This document shows positions 21,582 through 33,670 of a stretch of 64,000 nt of DNA, piece after piece. The translations under genes and the position numbers were made by a program. Position 1 is the first letter of the stretch. Each line of letters opens with the position of its first letter. The stretch is from the NCBI GenBank assembly GCA_905479985.1, contig CAJQOM010000005.1, positions 54,844 to 118,843 of the forward strand, given 5' to 3'. This DNA is from an uncultured Gammaproteobacteria bacterium. GTDB taxonomy: Bacteria; Pseudomonadota; Gammaproteobacteria; Nitrosococcales; Methylophagaceae. Below the pieces are notes generated by a model. The model worked only from the letters and a program-made list of their open reading frames with translations, did no database searches and had not been told where the DNA came from.

Positions 21582-22757
21582 TTAAGTTGAGCGTGACTCT
21601 AACATCACAACAGCGGGCAACTTTTTACCTTCTAAAAACTCTAGAAATGCGCCACCGCCTGTTGAAATATAAGAGACATCGTCACTAATGTTATATTTGC
21701 TCACTGCAGCTAAGGTGTCGCCGCCGCCAGCAATAGAAAATGCTTTTGATTCGGCAATCGCCATCGCAATTGCTTTGGTGCCTTCTCCAAACTGATCGAA
21801 TTCGAATACGCCAACTGGGCCGTTCCAGACAATGGTGCCGGCATTTTTTAATATGCTTGCTAGCTCTGCTGCAGACGCTGGCCCAATATCAAAAATCATA
21901 TCGTCATCGTCAACGTCTGACGCTGCTTTCAAGGTAGCTTCAGCTGTTTCTGAGAATTCTTTGCCGCAGACGACATCACCAGGCACTGGAATATCACCAC
22001 CGCGTGCTTTTGCTTCAGCCGTTAAAGTATTACACGTCTCGATTAGGTCTGCTTCATAAAGCGATTTGCCTACGTTATGACCGGCTGCAGCAATAAAAGT
22101 ATTGGCAATCCCGCCACCGACAATGAGCTGATCGACCACTTTAGATAACGATTCCAATACCGTTAATTTCGTCGAGACTTTTGAGCCGCCAACAATAGCA
22201 ACCATCGGCCTAGCTGGATTATCTAAGGCTTTGCCTAGGGCTTCTAATTCGCCAGATAATAGCGGGCCAGCACACGCAATAGGGGCGTATTTCGCCACAC
22301 CATGTGTTGAGGCTTGGGCACGATGCGCGGTGCCAAACGCATCCATCACATACACATCACATAATGCTGCCATTTTTTGTGATAAGGCCGCATCATCGGC
22401 TTTTTCTCCGACATTGAAACGAACATTTTCGCACAGCACAACTTGTTTATCGGTCATATCAATGCCATCTATCCAGTCTTTCTGCAGATGGACTTCTTGA
22501 CCTAATAAAGTACTGAGGTGTTGGCCCACAGCTGCTAACGAAAATTCAGCATCATAAACACCTTCTGTCGGGCGGCCAAGATGCGACATGATCATGACTT
22601 TAGCGCCGGCCTGTAATGCCTGTTTAATTGTTGGTAGTGATGCTCTAATACGCGTGTCATCAGCAACCGCTCCCTCTTTCAACGGCACATTGAGGTCTTG
22701 ACGAATCAAGACGCGTTTTCCGGCCAAATCAAGGTCAGCCATATTCATTACTGTCAT
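21582..22757 (-). CDS. pgk: Phosphoglycerate kinase
   Basis: PGK transfers phosphate between 1,3-bisphosphoglycerate and ADP. Signature regions: [15 protein letters not shown] near the start, SHLGRPTEG, the [13 protein letters not shown] hinge and the C-terminal GGGDTLAAV. An in-frame TTG at 22808 would extend the protein by 17 residues, but the ATG at 22757 has AGGGTG about six bases upstream and gives the normal 391 residues, so it is chosen. It is followed closely by pyk; gap, upstream, is separated by an intrinsic terminator. Confidence 0.95.
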   Translation of the reverse strand: MTVMNMADLDLAGKRVLIRQDLNVPLKEGAVADDTRIRASLPTIKQALQAGAKVMIMSHLGRPTEGVYDAEFSLAAVGQHLSTLLGQEVHLQKDWIDGIDMTDKQVVLCENVRFNVGEKADDAALSQKMAALCDVYVMDAFGTAHRAQASTHGVAKYAPIACAGPLLSGELEALGKALDNPARPMVAIVGGSKVSTKLTVLESLSKVVDQLIVGGGIANTFIAAAGHNVGKSLYEADLIETCNTLTAEAKARGGDIPVPGDVVCGKEFSETAEATLKAASDVDDDDMIFDIGPASAAELASILKNAGTIVWNGPVGVFEFDQFGEGTKAIAMAIAESKAFSIAGGGDTLAAVSKYNISDDVSYISTGGGAFLEFLEGKKLPAVVMLESRST

Positions 22758-22860
22758 GTTTTTCACCCTTATATTGTCTGCTATCTGAGTAGGTTGTTTT
22801 AGGGCCAATAAGCCATTTAAACAAATTTATATTACGAATTGATGTCACGGCGCTTTATAT

Positions 22861-22894
22861 ACAAAAAAGGCCCCCTGAAAAGGAAGCCTTTTTT
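22861..22894 (-). terminator. Intrinsic terminator after gap
   Basis: Minus strand: AAGGCTTCC pairs with GGGGGCCTT around a short loop and is followed by six T, 20 bases after the gap stop. Confidence 0.8.
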
Positions 22895-22914
22895 ATCTTG
22901 TGCTTCGCTAACGC

Positions 22915-23973
<1,059 letters not shown>

Positions 23974-24004
23974 TTAAATGACTTAAGTTTATTGTGTCTA
24001 ATAC

Positions 24005-24045
24005 AAAAAATGGCGAGTGCACTTAATGCACACTCGCCATATTTC
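24005..24045 (-). terminator. Intrinsic terminator after tkt
   Basis: Minus strand: GGCGAGTG pairs with CACTCGCC through a long stem, and TTTTTTG follows. The hairpin lies about 35 bases past the tkt stop. Confidence 0.85.
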
Positions 24046-24078
24046 TTTACATCATACTTTTTTAGCCTTGGCTAAAAT

Positions 24079-26064
24079 TTATAGTACTGATTTGACTGTC
24101 TTAACGACATTGTCGACGGTGAAACCGAAGTGTTCCATCAATGCACCACCTGGCGCTGACTCACCAAAGGTATCGATACCAACAACTGCGCCTTCTAGAC
24201 CAATATATTTACGCCAGAAATCAGTCACACCCGCTTCAACGGCAACACGCTTAACACCCGGTGTTAAAATGCTGTCTTTGTAAGCTTGGTCTTGACGATC
24301 AAAGACGTTAGTTGAAGGCATAGAGACAACGCGTGCATTGACACCGTCAGCCACTAAGGCTTCTTGTGCTTTTGCAGCTAGGTCTACTTCTGAACCGGTT
24401 GCAATGATGATGACATCAGCGTCCCCATTTGATTCAGATAAAACATAAGCACCTTTACGCATTGCATCAAAATCAGCTGCATCATGGCTACGACCAGGAA
24501 TACCTTGGCGGCTTAATACTAAGCTTGAAGGACCATCCATGCGTTCCACTGCTGCTGTCCAAGCAACGGCGACTTCAACAGAATCTGCAGGACGCCATAC
24601 ATCCATGTTCGGGATATAACGCATTGCAGCTGTGTTTTCGATAGGTTGATGCGTAGGACCATCTTCACCTTGACCGATAGAGTCATGGGTTAAGACAGCA
24701 ATGGTACGAATTTTCATCAATGCAGCCATACGTAAAGCAGACTTAGCATAGTCAGAGAACATGTGGAATGTGCCACCGAATGGAATTAAACCACCGTGTA
24801 ACGCCATACCATTCATGATGGCATACATACCAAACTCACGAACACCATAAGAGATGTAGTTACCAGGCTCTTTACCTGATACATGCGTAAAGCTAGGGCA
24901 ACTGGTTAAGTTAGAACCGGTTAAATCAGCTGAACCACCTAAGAATTCAGGTAGTACTGGTGCTAATGCTGTAATTGCATTTTGTGATGCTTTACGAGAA
25001 GCAACGCTGGCTGCTTTTTCGTTAGTATCAGCAATCATTGCATCCGTTGCTTGTTTCCAGTTTGCTGGTAATTCACCCGCCATACGACGTTTGAATTCTG
25101 CTGCTAATTCTGGATGTGCTGCTGCATAAGCATCAAATTTAGCATTCCAAGCTGCTTCTTTTGCTGCGCCTGCTGCTTTTGCATCCCAACCTTCGTAAAC
25201 ATCAGCAGGAATTTCAAATGGTGCTGAATCCCAACCTAATTCTTTACGTGTTAATGCAACTTCATCTTCACCTAATGCCGCACCGTGACAATCATGCGTA
25301 CCTGATTTGTTCGGTGAACCAAAACCAATCACTGTTTTACAACAGATCATAGAAGGCTTGTCTGTCACTGCTTTTGCTGCAGTAACAGCTGCATTAATGG
25401 CTTCAGGATCATGGCCATCAACAGAGACAACATGCCAGCCGTACGCTTCAAAACGTTTTACTGTGTCATCTGTGTACCAACCGTCAATGTGACCATCGAT
25501 TGAGATGTTGTTGTCATCCCAGAACGCCACTAATTTGCCCAATCCCCATGTACCCGCTAAGGCACATGCTTCATGTGAAACACCTTCCATTAAACAACCA
25601 TCACCTAGGAAAACATAAGTGTTGTGATCAACGACTTCATGACCTGGACGGTTGAATTGATCCGCCATTAATTTTTCAGCCATTGCAAAACCAACACCGT
25701 TGGTAATACCTTGGCCTAATGGGCCTGTTGTTGTTTCGATACCTGGCGCATAGCCGTATTCAGGGTGACCGGCACATTGTGAATGTAGCTGACGGAATGA
25801 GCTCAATGAAGACATCGGCAAGTCATAACCTGACAAATGCAACAATGAATAAATCAACATAGAACCGTGACCGTTAGACAGGATAAATCGATCTCTGTCT
25901 GCCCACTCTGGGTTTGTTGGGTTATGGTTCATGTGGTCATTCCACAAAACTTCGGCAATATCTGCCATACCCATTGGCGCGCCCGGGTGACCTGAGCTTG
26001 CTTTTTGTACTGCATCCATACTTAAAGCACGGATTGCATTAGCTAAATGTCTACGTGTAGCCAT
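24079..26064 (-). CDS. tkt: Transketolase
   Basis: Transketolase moves two-carbon units between sugar phosphates using thiamine diphosphate. The 661-residue protein has [13 protein letters not shown] at the N-terminus, the ThDP-binding [13 protein letters not shown]...DDNNISIDG region and the pyrimidine-domain [16 protein letters not shown] block. It is the promoter-proximal gene of the tkt-gap-pgk-pyk-fba series, an arrangement seen in methylotrophs and autotrophs. The codons appear biased to a few choices, consistent with high expression. Confidence 0.97.
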   Translation of the reverse strand: MATRRHLANAIRALSMDAVQKASSGHPGAPMGMADIAEVLWNDHMNHNPTNPEWADRDRFILSNGHGSMLIYSLLHLSGYDLPMSSLSSFRQLHSQCAGHPEYGYAPGIETTTGPLGQGITNGVGFAMAEKLMADQFNRPGHEVVDHNTYVFLGDGCLMEGVSHEACALAGTWGLGKLVAFWDDNNISIDGHIDGWYTDDTVKRFEAYGWHVVSVDGHDPEAINAAVTAAKAVTDKPSMICCKTVIGFGSPNKSGTHDCHGAALGEDEVALTRKELGWDSAPFEIPADVYEGWDAKAAGAAKEAAWNAKFDAYAAAHPELAAEFKRRMAGELPANWKQATDAMIADTNEKAASVASRKASQNAITALAPVLPEFLGGSADLTGSNLTSCPSFTHVSGKEPGNYISYGVREFGMYAIMNGMALHGGLIPFGGTFHMFSDYAKSALRMAALMKIRTIAVLTHDSIGQGEDGPTHQPIENTAAMRYIPNMDVWRPADSVEVAVAWTAAVERMDGPSSLVLSRQGIPGRSHDAADFDAMRKGAYVLSESNGDADVIIIATGSEVDLAAKAQEALVADGVNARVVSMPSTNVFDRQDQAYKDSILTPGVKRVAVEAGVTDFWRKYIGLEGAVVGIDTFGESAPGGALMEHFGFTVDNVVKTVKSVL

Positions 26065-26090
26065 CTACGATTCTCCTGTTAAAAAAATAA

Positions 26091-26648
26091 TTACGCTGCT
26101 CGCCACTTAATCGAGCAGCCCATACTTGGGATTTGTTGTTCTGGACCTTGCCCTGTTTCAGCGACCATTTTCATAGCCTCAAAAAGGTCTCGGCGTACAT
26201 CTGTTGCGGCTGCCATTTTTTTGCTTTCATCAAAGCGGCCACGATACTGCAGTTGAAGATCTTTGTTGTATCCAAAGAAGTCGGGTGTACAAACAGCGCC
26301 AAAGGCTTGGGCTACTTGCTGTGTTTCATCAATTAAATATGGGAATGAGAATTGGTGTTGCTCGGCAATATGTCGCATATTGTCAAAACCATCTTCTGGG
26401 TAATCGGCTGGGTCATTTGACATGATTGCGACGGTGTTAACGCCTAATTGCTTTAAGGCCTTGGCGTCACGAACGAGGCGATCCACAATGGCTTGGACAT
26501 AAGGGCAGTGATTGCAGATGAACATGATTAATAAACCATTTTCTCCGCGGCACTCGTCTAATGTCCACACTTTGTTATCTGTGCCGAGTAGTGAAAAATC
26601 GATGGCGGGTAAGCCAAACTCACATACTGGCGTTTCTAAACTGACCAT
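26091..26648 (-). CDS. Thioredoxin-like (AhpC/TSA-related) protein
   Basis: A soluble 185-residue thioredoxin-fold protein with the motif CNHCPYV (Cys45, Cys48) in the usual active-site place, and the peroxiredoxin-like LPAIDFSLLGTDNKVWTLDE start. Proteins of this group are annotated as thioredoxin family or redoxin-domain proteins; the reductant and target are unknown. It lies 26 bases upstream of tkt on the same strand and could be co-transcribed with it. Confidence 0.85.
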   Translation of the reverse strand: MVSLETPVCEFGLPAIDFSLLGTDNKVWTLDECRGENGLLIMFICNHCPYVQAIVDRLVRDAKALKQLGVNTVAIMSNDPADYPEDGFDNMRHIAEQHQFSFPYLIDETQQVAQAFGAVCTPDFFGYNKDLQLQYRGRFDESKKMAAATDVRRDLFEAMKMVAETGQGPEQQIPSMGCSIKWRAA

Positions 26649-27030
26649 AGTTTCTTGCTCAATATCGTCTTTTTCTGTTTTTATACAGCGCTAAAAGATG
26701 GTTCGAAAATGTCGGTAACAGCGTGTAATCTTATCAGAATAACGCTGGCAATGCGACCTCTCCGGTCGTTATCACAACTTGTTCTAGCCTTTTTTTGCCT
26801 TACTGATTTGCACCCTTCGATTACGTTACTGTCATCCACATTTTATAGATTTGTCCTCCACCGCTTGAAAGCGTAAAATTAATCCCTAAAAATATTAATG
26901 ACTTGTTGTCTGTTCCTCATGCTTTTTCGATATTGTTTTTTTGACTTAAATAATAATATTGATAGCATCGGACACTAAACCCGATCATTGCTTGTCACAC
27001 TGTAGATTGTAATAAAGGCCCAATAGCATA
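26649..27030. other. Intergenic region upstream of mrcB
   Basis: This 382-base divergent region between the thioredoxin-like gene and mrcB contains no convincing gene. AT-rich stretches near 26930-26970, including TTGACT, could hold the mrcB promoter. I see no repeats or structured RNA. Confidence 0.5.
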
Positions 27031-29325
27031 ATGAATTCATTCCCAACCCGGCGCCACATCTCAGGGTTTGCGACTAAGTTACTCCTTAGCCTGTTATTGG
27101 TGGGCGGTCTTGGCTTGCTGTATTTAGACATCCATATCCGTGAGCAATTTGAAGGGAAACGTTGGGCAGTGCCGGCAAAGGTCTACGCCAGGCCGCTTGA
27201 GCTCTATGCTGGCTCGCCGCTGACATTGGCAGAATTAAAGGTTGAACTCCGGGGTCTAGGCTATCAATTTGTCCAAAAGGTCACAATGCCAGGGCAAGCC
27301 GCCTTTTCAAAAACCAAAGCGGTGCTTCATAGCCGCGGGTTTAAATTTACCGACGGGTTAGAATCATCTCAACGCCTAGTGCTCGACTTTTCCACCGGTC
27401 AGTTAGGCAATATCACCACTTACCAAGGTCAGGCCATTTCGTTACTCCGGTTAGAGCCGGTGTTGATTGGTGGGATCTACCCGCTAAACAATGAAGACCG
27501 TGACCTTATTCAGTTAAGTGATGCGCCGAGCGCATTAATAGAATCCCTGGTGGCCATTGAAGACCGCGGATTTTATGATCATCACGGTATTTCAATACGC
27601 GGTATTAGCCGCGCTATGCTGGCGAATATTAAGGCCGGTCGTTTTATTCAAGGTGGCAGCACCCTGACACAACAGCTCATTAAAAACTTTTACCTCAGCT
27701 CGGAACGCACGCTGTCACGGAAATTATTAGAAATCCCAATGGCGATGTTATTGGAGCTTCATTATAGTAAAGATGAAATCCTAGAAGCCTATCTCAATGA
27801 AGTGTATGTCGGTCAAGAAGGCGCACGTGCCATTCATGGCTTTGGCCTCGCCGCACAATATTATTTTGCACAACCCTTACGCGAGTTGAAGTTACACCAA
27901 TTGGCTTTACTGGCTGGTTTAGTAAAAGGGCCCTCTTATTACGAACCCCGCCGTCACCCTAAACGGGCCGAAACAAGGCGTAATTTAGTTTTAAAAGTGC
28001 TGTACGACCAAGGTGTGATTGAAAAAGTCGACTATGACACATCACGTTTGAAGCCCTTAGGTGTGGTTAAACAAGCTAGCTTACTCAAAGGCGCATACCC
28101 CGCTTATTTAGATTTAGTAAAACGTCAGTTACGACATGATTACCCTGATGATGCGTTGAACTCTGAAGGCCTGCGGGTCTTTACCAACTTAAACCCGATT
28201 GCACAGAATAAAGCAGAAGCCGCATTAACGAAAACGATTTCATCGCTTGAAAAACGTCATGGTGAACGGCTTAAAGATCTTCAGGGCAGTATGGTTGTCA
28301 CCAACCCCCAAACAGGCGAGGTCATTGCCGTTATTGGTGGGCGCGAAACCCGTTATCAAGGGTTTAATCGTGCGTTAGATACTTTGCGACCCATTGGTTC
28401 TTTGGTCAAGCCAGCAGTTTATCTCACCGCAGTTGAGCAAGGTTATCACCTCGCAAGTCCCATGGATGACTCGCCATTTGAACTCACCATGCCTAATGGT
28501 GAAATATGGCAACCTGAAAACTTTGATCACGAATCCCATGACAATGTGCAGCTGCATCAAGCTTTGGCTAAATCTTATAATTTATCGACAGCGCGACTCG
28601 GCATGGAATTGGGTTTAGATAATGTGATTGATACCTTGCACCGCCTAGGTGTTGAGCGTGAGCTAAAAGCCTACCCGTCATTACTGCTGGGTGCACAAGG
28701 CTTGTCACCATTAGAAGTCGCTAAAATGTACCAAACAATGGCGTCAAATGGCTTCCAAATGCCGCTACGCGCTATTCGACGCGTCACGGATAGCACAGGC
28801 CAAGAGCTCTCTCGTTACCCCTTTGAACTGGAACAAACGGTTGAGACCAGTGAGATGCATTTATTACAATATATGCTGCAAGAGACGACGCGAACAGGCA
28901 CCGCCCGTTCCATATACTCGCGTTTACCAGCTAACATCAATGTCGCGGGTAAAACCGGCACATCAGATTTGCAGCGCGATAGCTGGTTTGCTGGCTTTGC
29001 CGGTAATCGCTTAGCCGTCGTTTGGCTTGGGCTCGATAATAATGATCCCGTTCCTTTCACTGGTTCCAGTGGTGCTTTACGGGCATGGACGGATTATATG
29101 TCCAACGAAACCTTAGATCCTTTTATTGCACCGGCGCCCGAAAAAATAGAATACCTTTGGATTGATCAACAAACTGGTATGCTGACGGATGCACAATGCC
29201 CAGGCGCGCAGCAATTGCCCTTTTTAATGGGTAATAGCCCGACTGACTATGTTCGATGTGGCTTTGTCGATCCCAAGAACCCCTTACCCATCCTTGATAA
29301 CTGGATAAAACGTTGGTTTCAATAA
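27031..29325 (+). CDS. mrcB: Penicillin-binding protein 1B, bifunctional peptidoglycan synthase
   Basis: PBP1B polymerises and cross-links peptidoglycan. The 764-residue protein has an N-terminal membrane anchor (about 13-33), a UB2H-like domain from about 50 to 145 (contact site for the activator LpoB), a GT51 glycosyltransferase domain with catalytic Glu in EDRGFYDHHG at 177-186 and GGSTLTQQL near 208, and a transpeptidase domain with SLVK at 457-460, SYN at 515-517 and KTGTS at 641-645. All catalytic motifs are intact. The downstream TPR lipoprotein overlaps its stop, which is suggestive of a cognate partner. Confidence 0.95.
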   Translation: MNSFPTRRHISGFATKLLLSLLLVGGLGLLYLDIHIREQFEGKRWAVPAKVYARPLELYAGSPLTLAELKVELRGLGYQFVQKVTMPGQAAFSKTKAVLHSRGFKFTDGLESSQRLVLDFSTGQLGNITTYQGQAISLLRLEPVLIGGIYPLNNEDRDLIQLSDAPSALIESLVAIEDRGFYDHHGISIRGISRAMLANIKAGRFIQGGSTLTQQLIKNFYLSSERTLSRKLLEIPMAMLLELHYSKDEILEAYLNEVYVGQEGARAIHGFGLAAQYYFAQPLRELKLHQLALLAGLVKGPSYYEPRRHPKRAETRRNLVLKVLYDQGVIEKVDYDTSRLKPLGVVKQASLLKGAYPAYLDLVKRQLRHDYPDDALNSEGLRVFTNLNPIAQNKAEAALTKTISSLEKRHGERLKDLQGSMVVTNPQTGEVIAVIGGRETRYQGFNRALDTLRPIGSLVKPAVYLTAVEQGYHLASPMDDSPFELTMPNGEIWQPENFDHESHDNVQLHQALAKSYNLSTARLGMELGLDNVIDTLHRLGVERELKAYPSLLLGAQGLSPLEVAKMYQTMASNGFQMPLRAIRRVTDSTGQELSRYPFELEQTVETSEMHLLQYMLQETTRTGTARSIYSRLPANINVAGKTGTSDLQRDSWFAGFAGNRLAVVWLGLDNNDPVPFTGSSGALRAWTDYMSNETLDPFIAPAPEKIEYLWIDQQTGMLTDAQCPGAQQLPFLMGNSPTDYVRCGFVDPKNPLPILDNWIKRWFQ

Positions 29326-29912
29326 TGTTAGGAAAAATGCGTCACATGATTAATTATAAACAGGCTTCACGTCGCCTTATTGGCAGTTTTACTTTGGTGA
29401 TTGTCAGTGCTTGTTCAACAACACCCGTGACGCCGCCACCGCCTATCGTTGAGATTGAAATACCGCGTGCGCCAGCACCTGCGGTCAGTATTCCAGCACC
29501 TGATTCTGCGGTGATTTCTGAGCTACCCAATCAAGCTGATATTAACCCTAACCTTGTACCGGTATCCCCCTCTACTATCGCCAGCGGCCAACAAAGTCCT
29601 GCTGTCATTGCTTTACTAAATTCTGCTGATACCGCACAGCAGCAAGGGAATTTTAAGTCAGCTCAAACCACACTACAGCGTGCACAACGTATTGCGCCTC
29701 GCGATCCTGAGGTCTATTACAAATTGGCTGTGACCCACCGTAATTTGGAAGATTACCGTTTAGCTGAACAAGTCGCTCTGAAGGGTGTTTCGATTGTGCA
29801 GGGGCAAACTCGTCAACTGCGTAAGTTTTGGCTTTTAATTGCTGATATTCGAATGCAGTCGGGGGATATTGTGGCTGCTGAGAAGGCGGAGTATAGGGCT
29901 AGTAGGTATTAG
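29325..29912 (+). CDS. TPR-containing lipoprotein downstream of PBP1B
   Basis: The protein (about 195 residues, depending on the start) has a signal peptide and lipobox VSAC, then a proline-rich stretch (TTPVTPPPPIVEIEIP) and a C-terminal TPR pair (about 105-195). The ATG at 29325 overlaps the mrcB stop as TAATG; ATGs at 29337 and 29346 are also possible and would give a more usual signal-peptide length. Its position after mrcB and its Pro-rich linker recall the LpoB-like activators of PBP1B and TPR lipoproteins found next to mrcB in other gammaproteobacteria. A direct role in activation is inference. Confidence 0.82.
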   Translation: MLGKMRHMINYKQASRRLIGSFTLVIVSACSTTPVTPPPPIVEIEIPRAPAPAVSIPAPDSAVISELPNQADINPNLVPVSPSTIASGQQSPAVIALLNSADTAQQQGNFKSAQTTLQRAQRIAPRDPEVYYKLAVTHRNLEDYRLAEQVALKGVSIVQGQTRQLRKFWLLIADIRMQSGDIVAAEKAEYRASRY

Positions 29913-30230
29913 TATTTGATACCACTACCGTGGAGGCGCTATTTATATTCGCTGCCGCGAGGGGCGTTCATTTTCTTTGTTTGCCCAAAGAAAACCGAAC
30001 CAAAAGAAAAGGCATCCCATGCTTGCCCTTCGGGTTCCCTCGCTTTTCAATCTATTTGAGATACGACGAAAACTCGCTACGCTCAAACACTCGTCGTATT
30101 ATTCTCAAATAGCTCTTCAAAGCTCGGCTTCGCATAAGGGCAATTTGGGACTATTTTCCTGATTCACCACCGAGACAAAATTAACCCTAACTCGCTTCAG
30201 TTAACAAAAATAAATCAGTCCCCTTTTTAC
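29906..30230. repeat. Structured intergenic repeat, copy A
   Basis: This gene-free stretch begins with a TATTTGAT...CCACTACCGTGG block and ends with AAATAAATCAGTCCCC plus T-run. Inside, CTATTTGAGA...TACGACGA (30052 on) pairs with TCGTCGTA...TCTCAAATAG (to 30112), and GCTTGCCCTT pairs further out with AAGGGCAA, so it would fold into a long stem. Open frames in it are spurious. It resembles a non-autonomous intergenic repeat; copy B lies at 30562-30791. Confidence 0.6.
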
Positions 30231-30243
30231 CACTCAATGTCTC

Positions 30244-30438
30244 TTAATTTGTTGCGCAACTCATGTCTTCGCCGCAACACATTGGAGATTTTATTTTACC
30301 GTGACCATTGGGACACTCCGAAATTTGCACTTCAGAGTTGTCATCTAGTTTTAAACTTCCATTCACCAATGGCGCATCACATTTCGCACAGGTTGCATTC
30401 ACGGCCATTCCACATTGTTTACATTCGTAAGTTACCAT
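30244..30438 (-). CDS. Small zinc-ribbon protein
   Basis: A 64-residue protein with CKQC near residue 6, CAKC near 17, a CPNGHG segment and a CC pair near the C-terminus, enough Cys and His for one or two zinc sites. Such proteins are annotated as zinc-ribbon family; no function is known. The ATG is preceded by GAGGAACAAG at a suitable distance. The gene is isolated between two related structured repeats, which may have inserted around it. Confidence 0.7.
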   Translation of the reverse strand: MVTYECKQCGMAVNATCAKCDAPLVNGSLKLDDNSEVQISECPNGHGKIKSPMCCGEDMSCATN

Positions 30439-30561
30439 GACTTGTTCCTCTATTTTGTTAATGTTTCAATAAAGCAAACTATAAATGCAGTCTAGTCTCT
30501 ATTCATCCCAGGTGTCTACTTAGCTATTTTTTTGCCCTGCTCTTACACGCTGTCGCGAGAT

Positions 30562-30791
30562 GGTATTAGGTTTTATTTGATTCCCACTGCCGTGGGGGCG
30601 TTCAGTGTTTGAGCCTAGCGAGTTTTGAACGACTATCTAATCTGGTTATATGGCGGAGTGTAGCCGTAGGCCAGTACAAGGGGTGGCCTAGGGTTGTTAG
30701 GGAAATGGCCACGCATTTCCTTAACTCGACCTTAGTCGAAATAAGCGCAATTAGTGGCACAGAAGAACGAAAATAAATCTGTCCCCTTTTT
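30562..30791. repeat. Structured intergenic repeat, copy B
   Basis: It shares both ends with copy A: GGTATTAG followed by TATTTGATTCCCACTGCCGTGG on the left, and AAAATAAATCTGTCCCC with a T-run on the right. The interior differs and includes GAAATGG...CATTTCC-type inverted repeats. The rest of 30439-30820 shows no gene. Confidence 0.55.
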
Positions 30792-30820
30792 CTTATGACT
30801 TGTCCTACTTGAACGACTTG

Positions 30821-31450
30821 TTATGTGTGTGTTTTTCTACGGATAAATAATGGAATTAGTATTGCTGAAGAAAACAATAATAGGGAGCTTGGTAAAGGCA
30901 CAGCTGTTATATCTGTCAGGCTTAATTGAGTATGCAATGTGATGAAATCACTGCTTACTGAATCGTGCCATAAATGAGCTCCTCCAAAAGCATCTCCGAT
31001 CTGCCAATTTTCAATATATGATGCGGAATCTAAATATAGCAGGCCAGGCCCGACTGTTACCCTGCCTAGTGGAGACGAAAATGCTGGTGAATTGATGTTT
31101 GCCGCGAAGTAATTAGATAAACCCCAGTTATAATACGTGTCCGTAACTGAATATGAAATACTGACTAATTCCGCATAAAAATTTGTATATGAAGAATCAG
31201 TAGATGATGAATCCGGCACGTATTCAATTGAGCCATCACTTAGCTCTACAAAGCCAGAGCGATCGGTATCGATTAAAAATTGATAAGTAACATCACTTCC
31301 AAATGAAAATCCCAAACCATCAACGGACGGGCCATTTCCGTAAATGCCGGATACTGAACCCTCAACTGTGTATATTACTGGACTAGCTAGGATGCTCTTG
31401 GGAATCAAGCTCAATAAGAGAATTGAAATAATATAAGTCACTTTATTCAT
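30821..31450 (-). CDS. PEP-CTERM-like exported protein
   Basis: A 209-residue secreted protein: signal peptide at 1-22 (ILLLSLIPKSILA), a Ser/Tyr/Gly-rich body without Cys, and a C-terminal tripartite sorting signal, VPLPSS followed by a hydrophobic helix and RRK. The VPLP variant is typical of PEP-CTERM proteins processed by exosortase in gammaproteobacteria. No exosortase gene is in the window. The body looks like the beta-rich domain found in many PEP-CTERM proteins with choice-of-anchor descriptions. It is unlinked to its neighbours; dapB is on the same strand downstream, after 150 bases. Confidence 0.78.
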   Translation of the reverse strand: MNKVTYIISILLLSLIPKSILASPVIYTVEGSVSGIYGNGPSVDGLGFSFGSDVTYQFLIDTDRSGFVELSDGSIEYVPDSSSTDSSYTNFYAELVSISYSVTDTYYNWGLSNYFAANINSPAFSSPLGRVTVGPGLLYLDSASYIENWQIGDAFGGAHLWHDSVSSDFITLHTQLSLTDITAVPLPSSLLLFSSAILIPLFIRRKTHT

Positions 31451-31600
31451 TGAAATTCCTTTTAAAAAATATTTCTAGTTTTTAAACATAACTAGGTTTT
31501 AGCTAACGCTTTGACCGCTAATGTATCATAGCTATAAAAGGTAGAATCACAAAATACTTCTACATATCAACATCAACAAGATAGGTTATAAATTATCAAC

Positions 31601-32446
<846 letters not shown>

Positions 32447-32470
32447 TTAAGCGGTCTCAGCTATAAAGGC

Positions 32471-33586
32471 TTAATCAAAAAATTCTTTGACTCGGTCTAA
32501 CCATGAACTGTGTTGAGGACTATGTTTACTGTGACTGCCTTCTAGCGTTTGTGCAAACTGTTCTAATAGCTCTTTTTGTTTCTTCGAGAGTTTAACTGGC
32601 GTTTCAACCATCACACGGCACATTAAGTCACCGGTCACGCCACTGCGAACTGATTTAACCCCTTTGCCTCGTAGTCTAAATTGTTGACCTGTTTGCGTGC
32701 CCTCTGCCACCTTTAAGCTTGCTTTACCCGCTAAGGTGGGCACTTCTAGCTCGCCGCCTAATGTTGCTGTTGTAAAGCTAATAGGTACATCGCAAAACAG
32801 ATTATTGTCATCACGGGTAAAGACATCATGGCGTTGTACTTGCACTTCGACATATAAATCGCCAGGGCCTGCGCCGCCTTGTCCTTGCTCGCCTTCGCCA
32901 GATAGTCGAATCCTGTCGCCAGTGTCAACACCGGCGGGGACTTTCACTGATAAGGTTTTATGTTCTTGAATTTGGCCTTCGCCATGACAATCAGAACAAG
33001 GAGATTGAATCATTTGTCCGGTGCCATTACAGTGCGGACAGGGTTGTTGTACAGAGAAAAATCCTTGTTGCATCCGTACTTGGCCATGACCGCCACAGGT
33101 CGTACATGTGACCGGTTTTGTGCCAGATTTCGCGCCTGAACCATCACAGGTTTTACACTCGACATTGGTTGGAATACGAATTTCGACTGTTTTACCCGAG
33201 ACAGCATCTTCTAATGACATTTCTAGGTGATAACGTAAATCGGCACCGCGATAACCCCCTTGTCGGCCGCCACCTGATGCGCCAAAAATATCATTGAAGA
33301 CATCACCAAACACATCGCTAAAGCCGCCACCGCCACGCTGGCCGCCACCCCCCATTGATTGATCGACACCGGCATGTCCAAACTGATCATAAGCTGTGCG
33401 CTTTTGGGCATTGGATAAGATTTCGTAGGCTTCTTTGGCTTCTTTAAATTTTTCTTCGGTATCGGTATCACCCACATTGCGATCTGGATGAAATTTCATC
33501 GCCATCTTACGATAGGCTTTTTTAATTTCTGCCTCAGTCGCGGTACGGGAAATCTCTAATACGTCGTAAAAATCTCGTTTGGCCAT
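32471..33586 (-). CDS. dnaJ: Chaperone DnaJ (Hsp40)
   Basis: DnaJ stimulates DnaK ATPase and delivers substrates. The 371-residue type I protein has a J domain with HPD at 33-35, a Gly-rich segment (about 75-110), four CxxCxGxG zinc repeats ([32 protein letters not shown]) and the C-terminal substrate domains. It follows dnaK after 84 bases containing an intrinsic terminator, which would reduce DnaJ relative to DnaK. Confidence 0.97.
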   Translation of the reverse strand: MAKRDFYDVLEISRTATEAEIKKAYRKMAMKFHPDRNVGDTDTEEKFKEAKEAYEILSNAQKRTAYDQFGHAGVDQSMGGGGQRGGGGFSDVFGDVFNDIFGASGGGRQGGYRGADLRYHLEMSLEDAVSGKTVEIRIPTNVECKTCDGSGAKSGTKPVTCTTCGGHGQVRMQQGFFSVQQPCPHCNGTGQMIQSPCSDCHGEGQIQEHKTLSVKVPAGVDTGDRIRLSGEGEQGQGGAGPGDLYVEVQVQRHDVFTRDDNNLFCDVPISFTTATLGGELEVPTLAGKASLKVAEGTQTGQQFRLRGKGVKSVRSGVTGDLMCRVMVETPVKLSKKQKELLEQFAQTLEGSHSKHSPQHSSWLDRVKEFFD

Positions 33587-33613
33587 CTACATTGCACCTT
33601 GCTATTGATAGAA

Positions 33614-33652
33614 CAAAACAGGCGTAGGAAAACCCTACGCCTGTTTGTTGTT
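33614..33652 (-). terminator. Hairpin terminator between dnaK and dnaJ
   Basis: A perfect 12-base stem, AACAGGCGTAGG with its complement, has a four-base loop and is followed on the minus strand by TTTTGTTCT. It is likely a partial terminator that sets the DnaK:DnaJ ratio. Confidence 0.8.
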
Positions 33653-33670
33653 GCTTATATTGTTAAACGA

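Noticed and set aside
26655..26876. A 73-codon frame upstream of mrcB
   Set aside because: No ribosome site and no family resemblance; composition is like non-coding DNA.
29930..30162. Two short plus-strand frames downstream of the TPR lipoprotein
   Set aside because: They lie wholly in the structured repeat copy A; the repeat explains the open frames.
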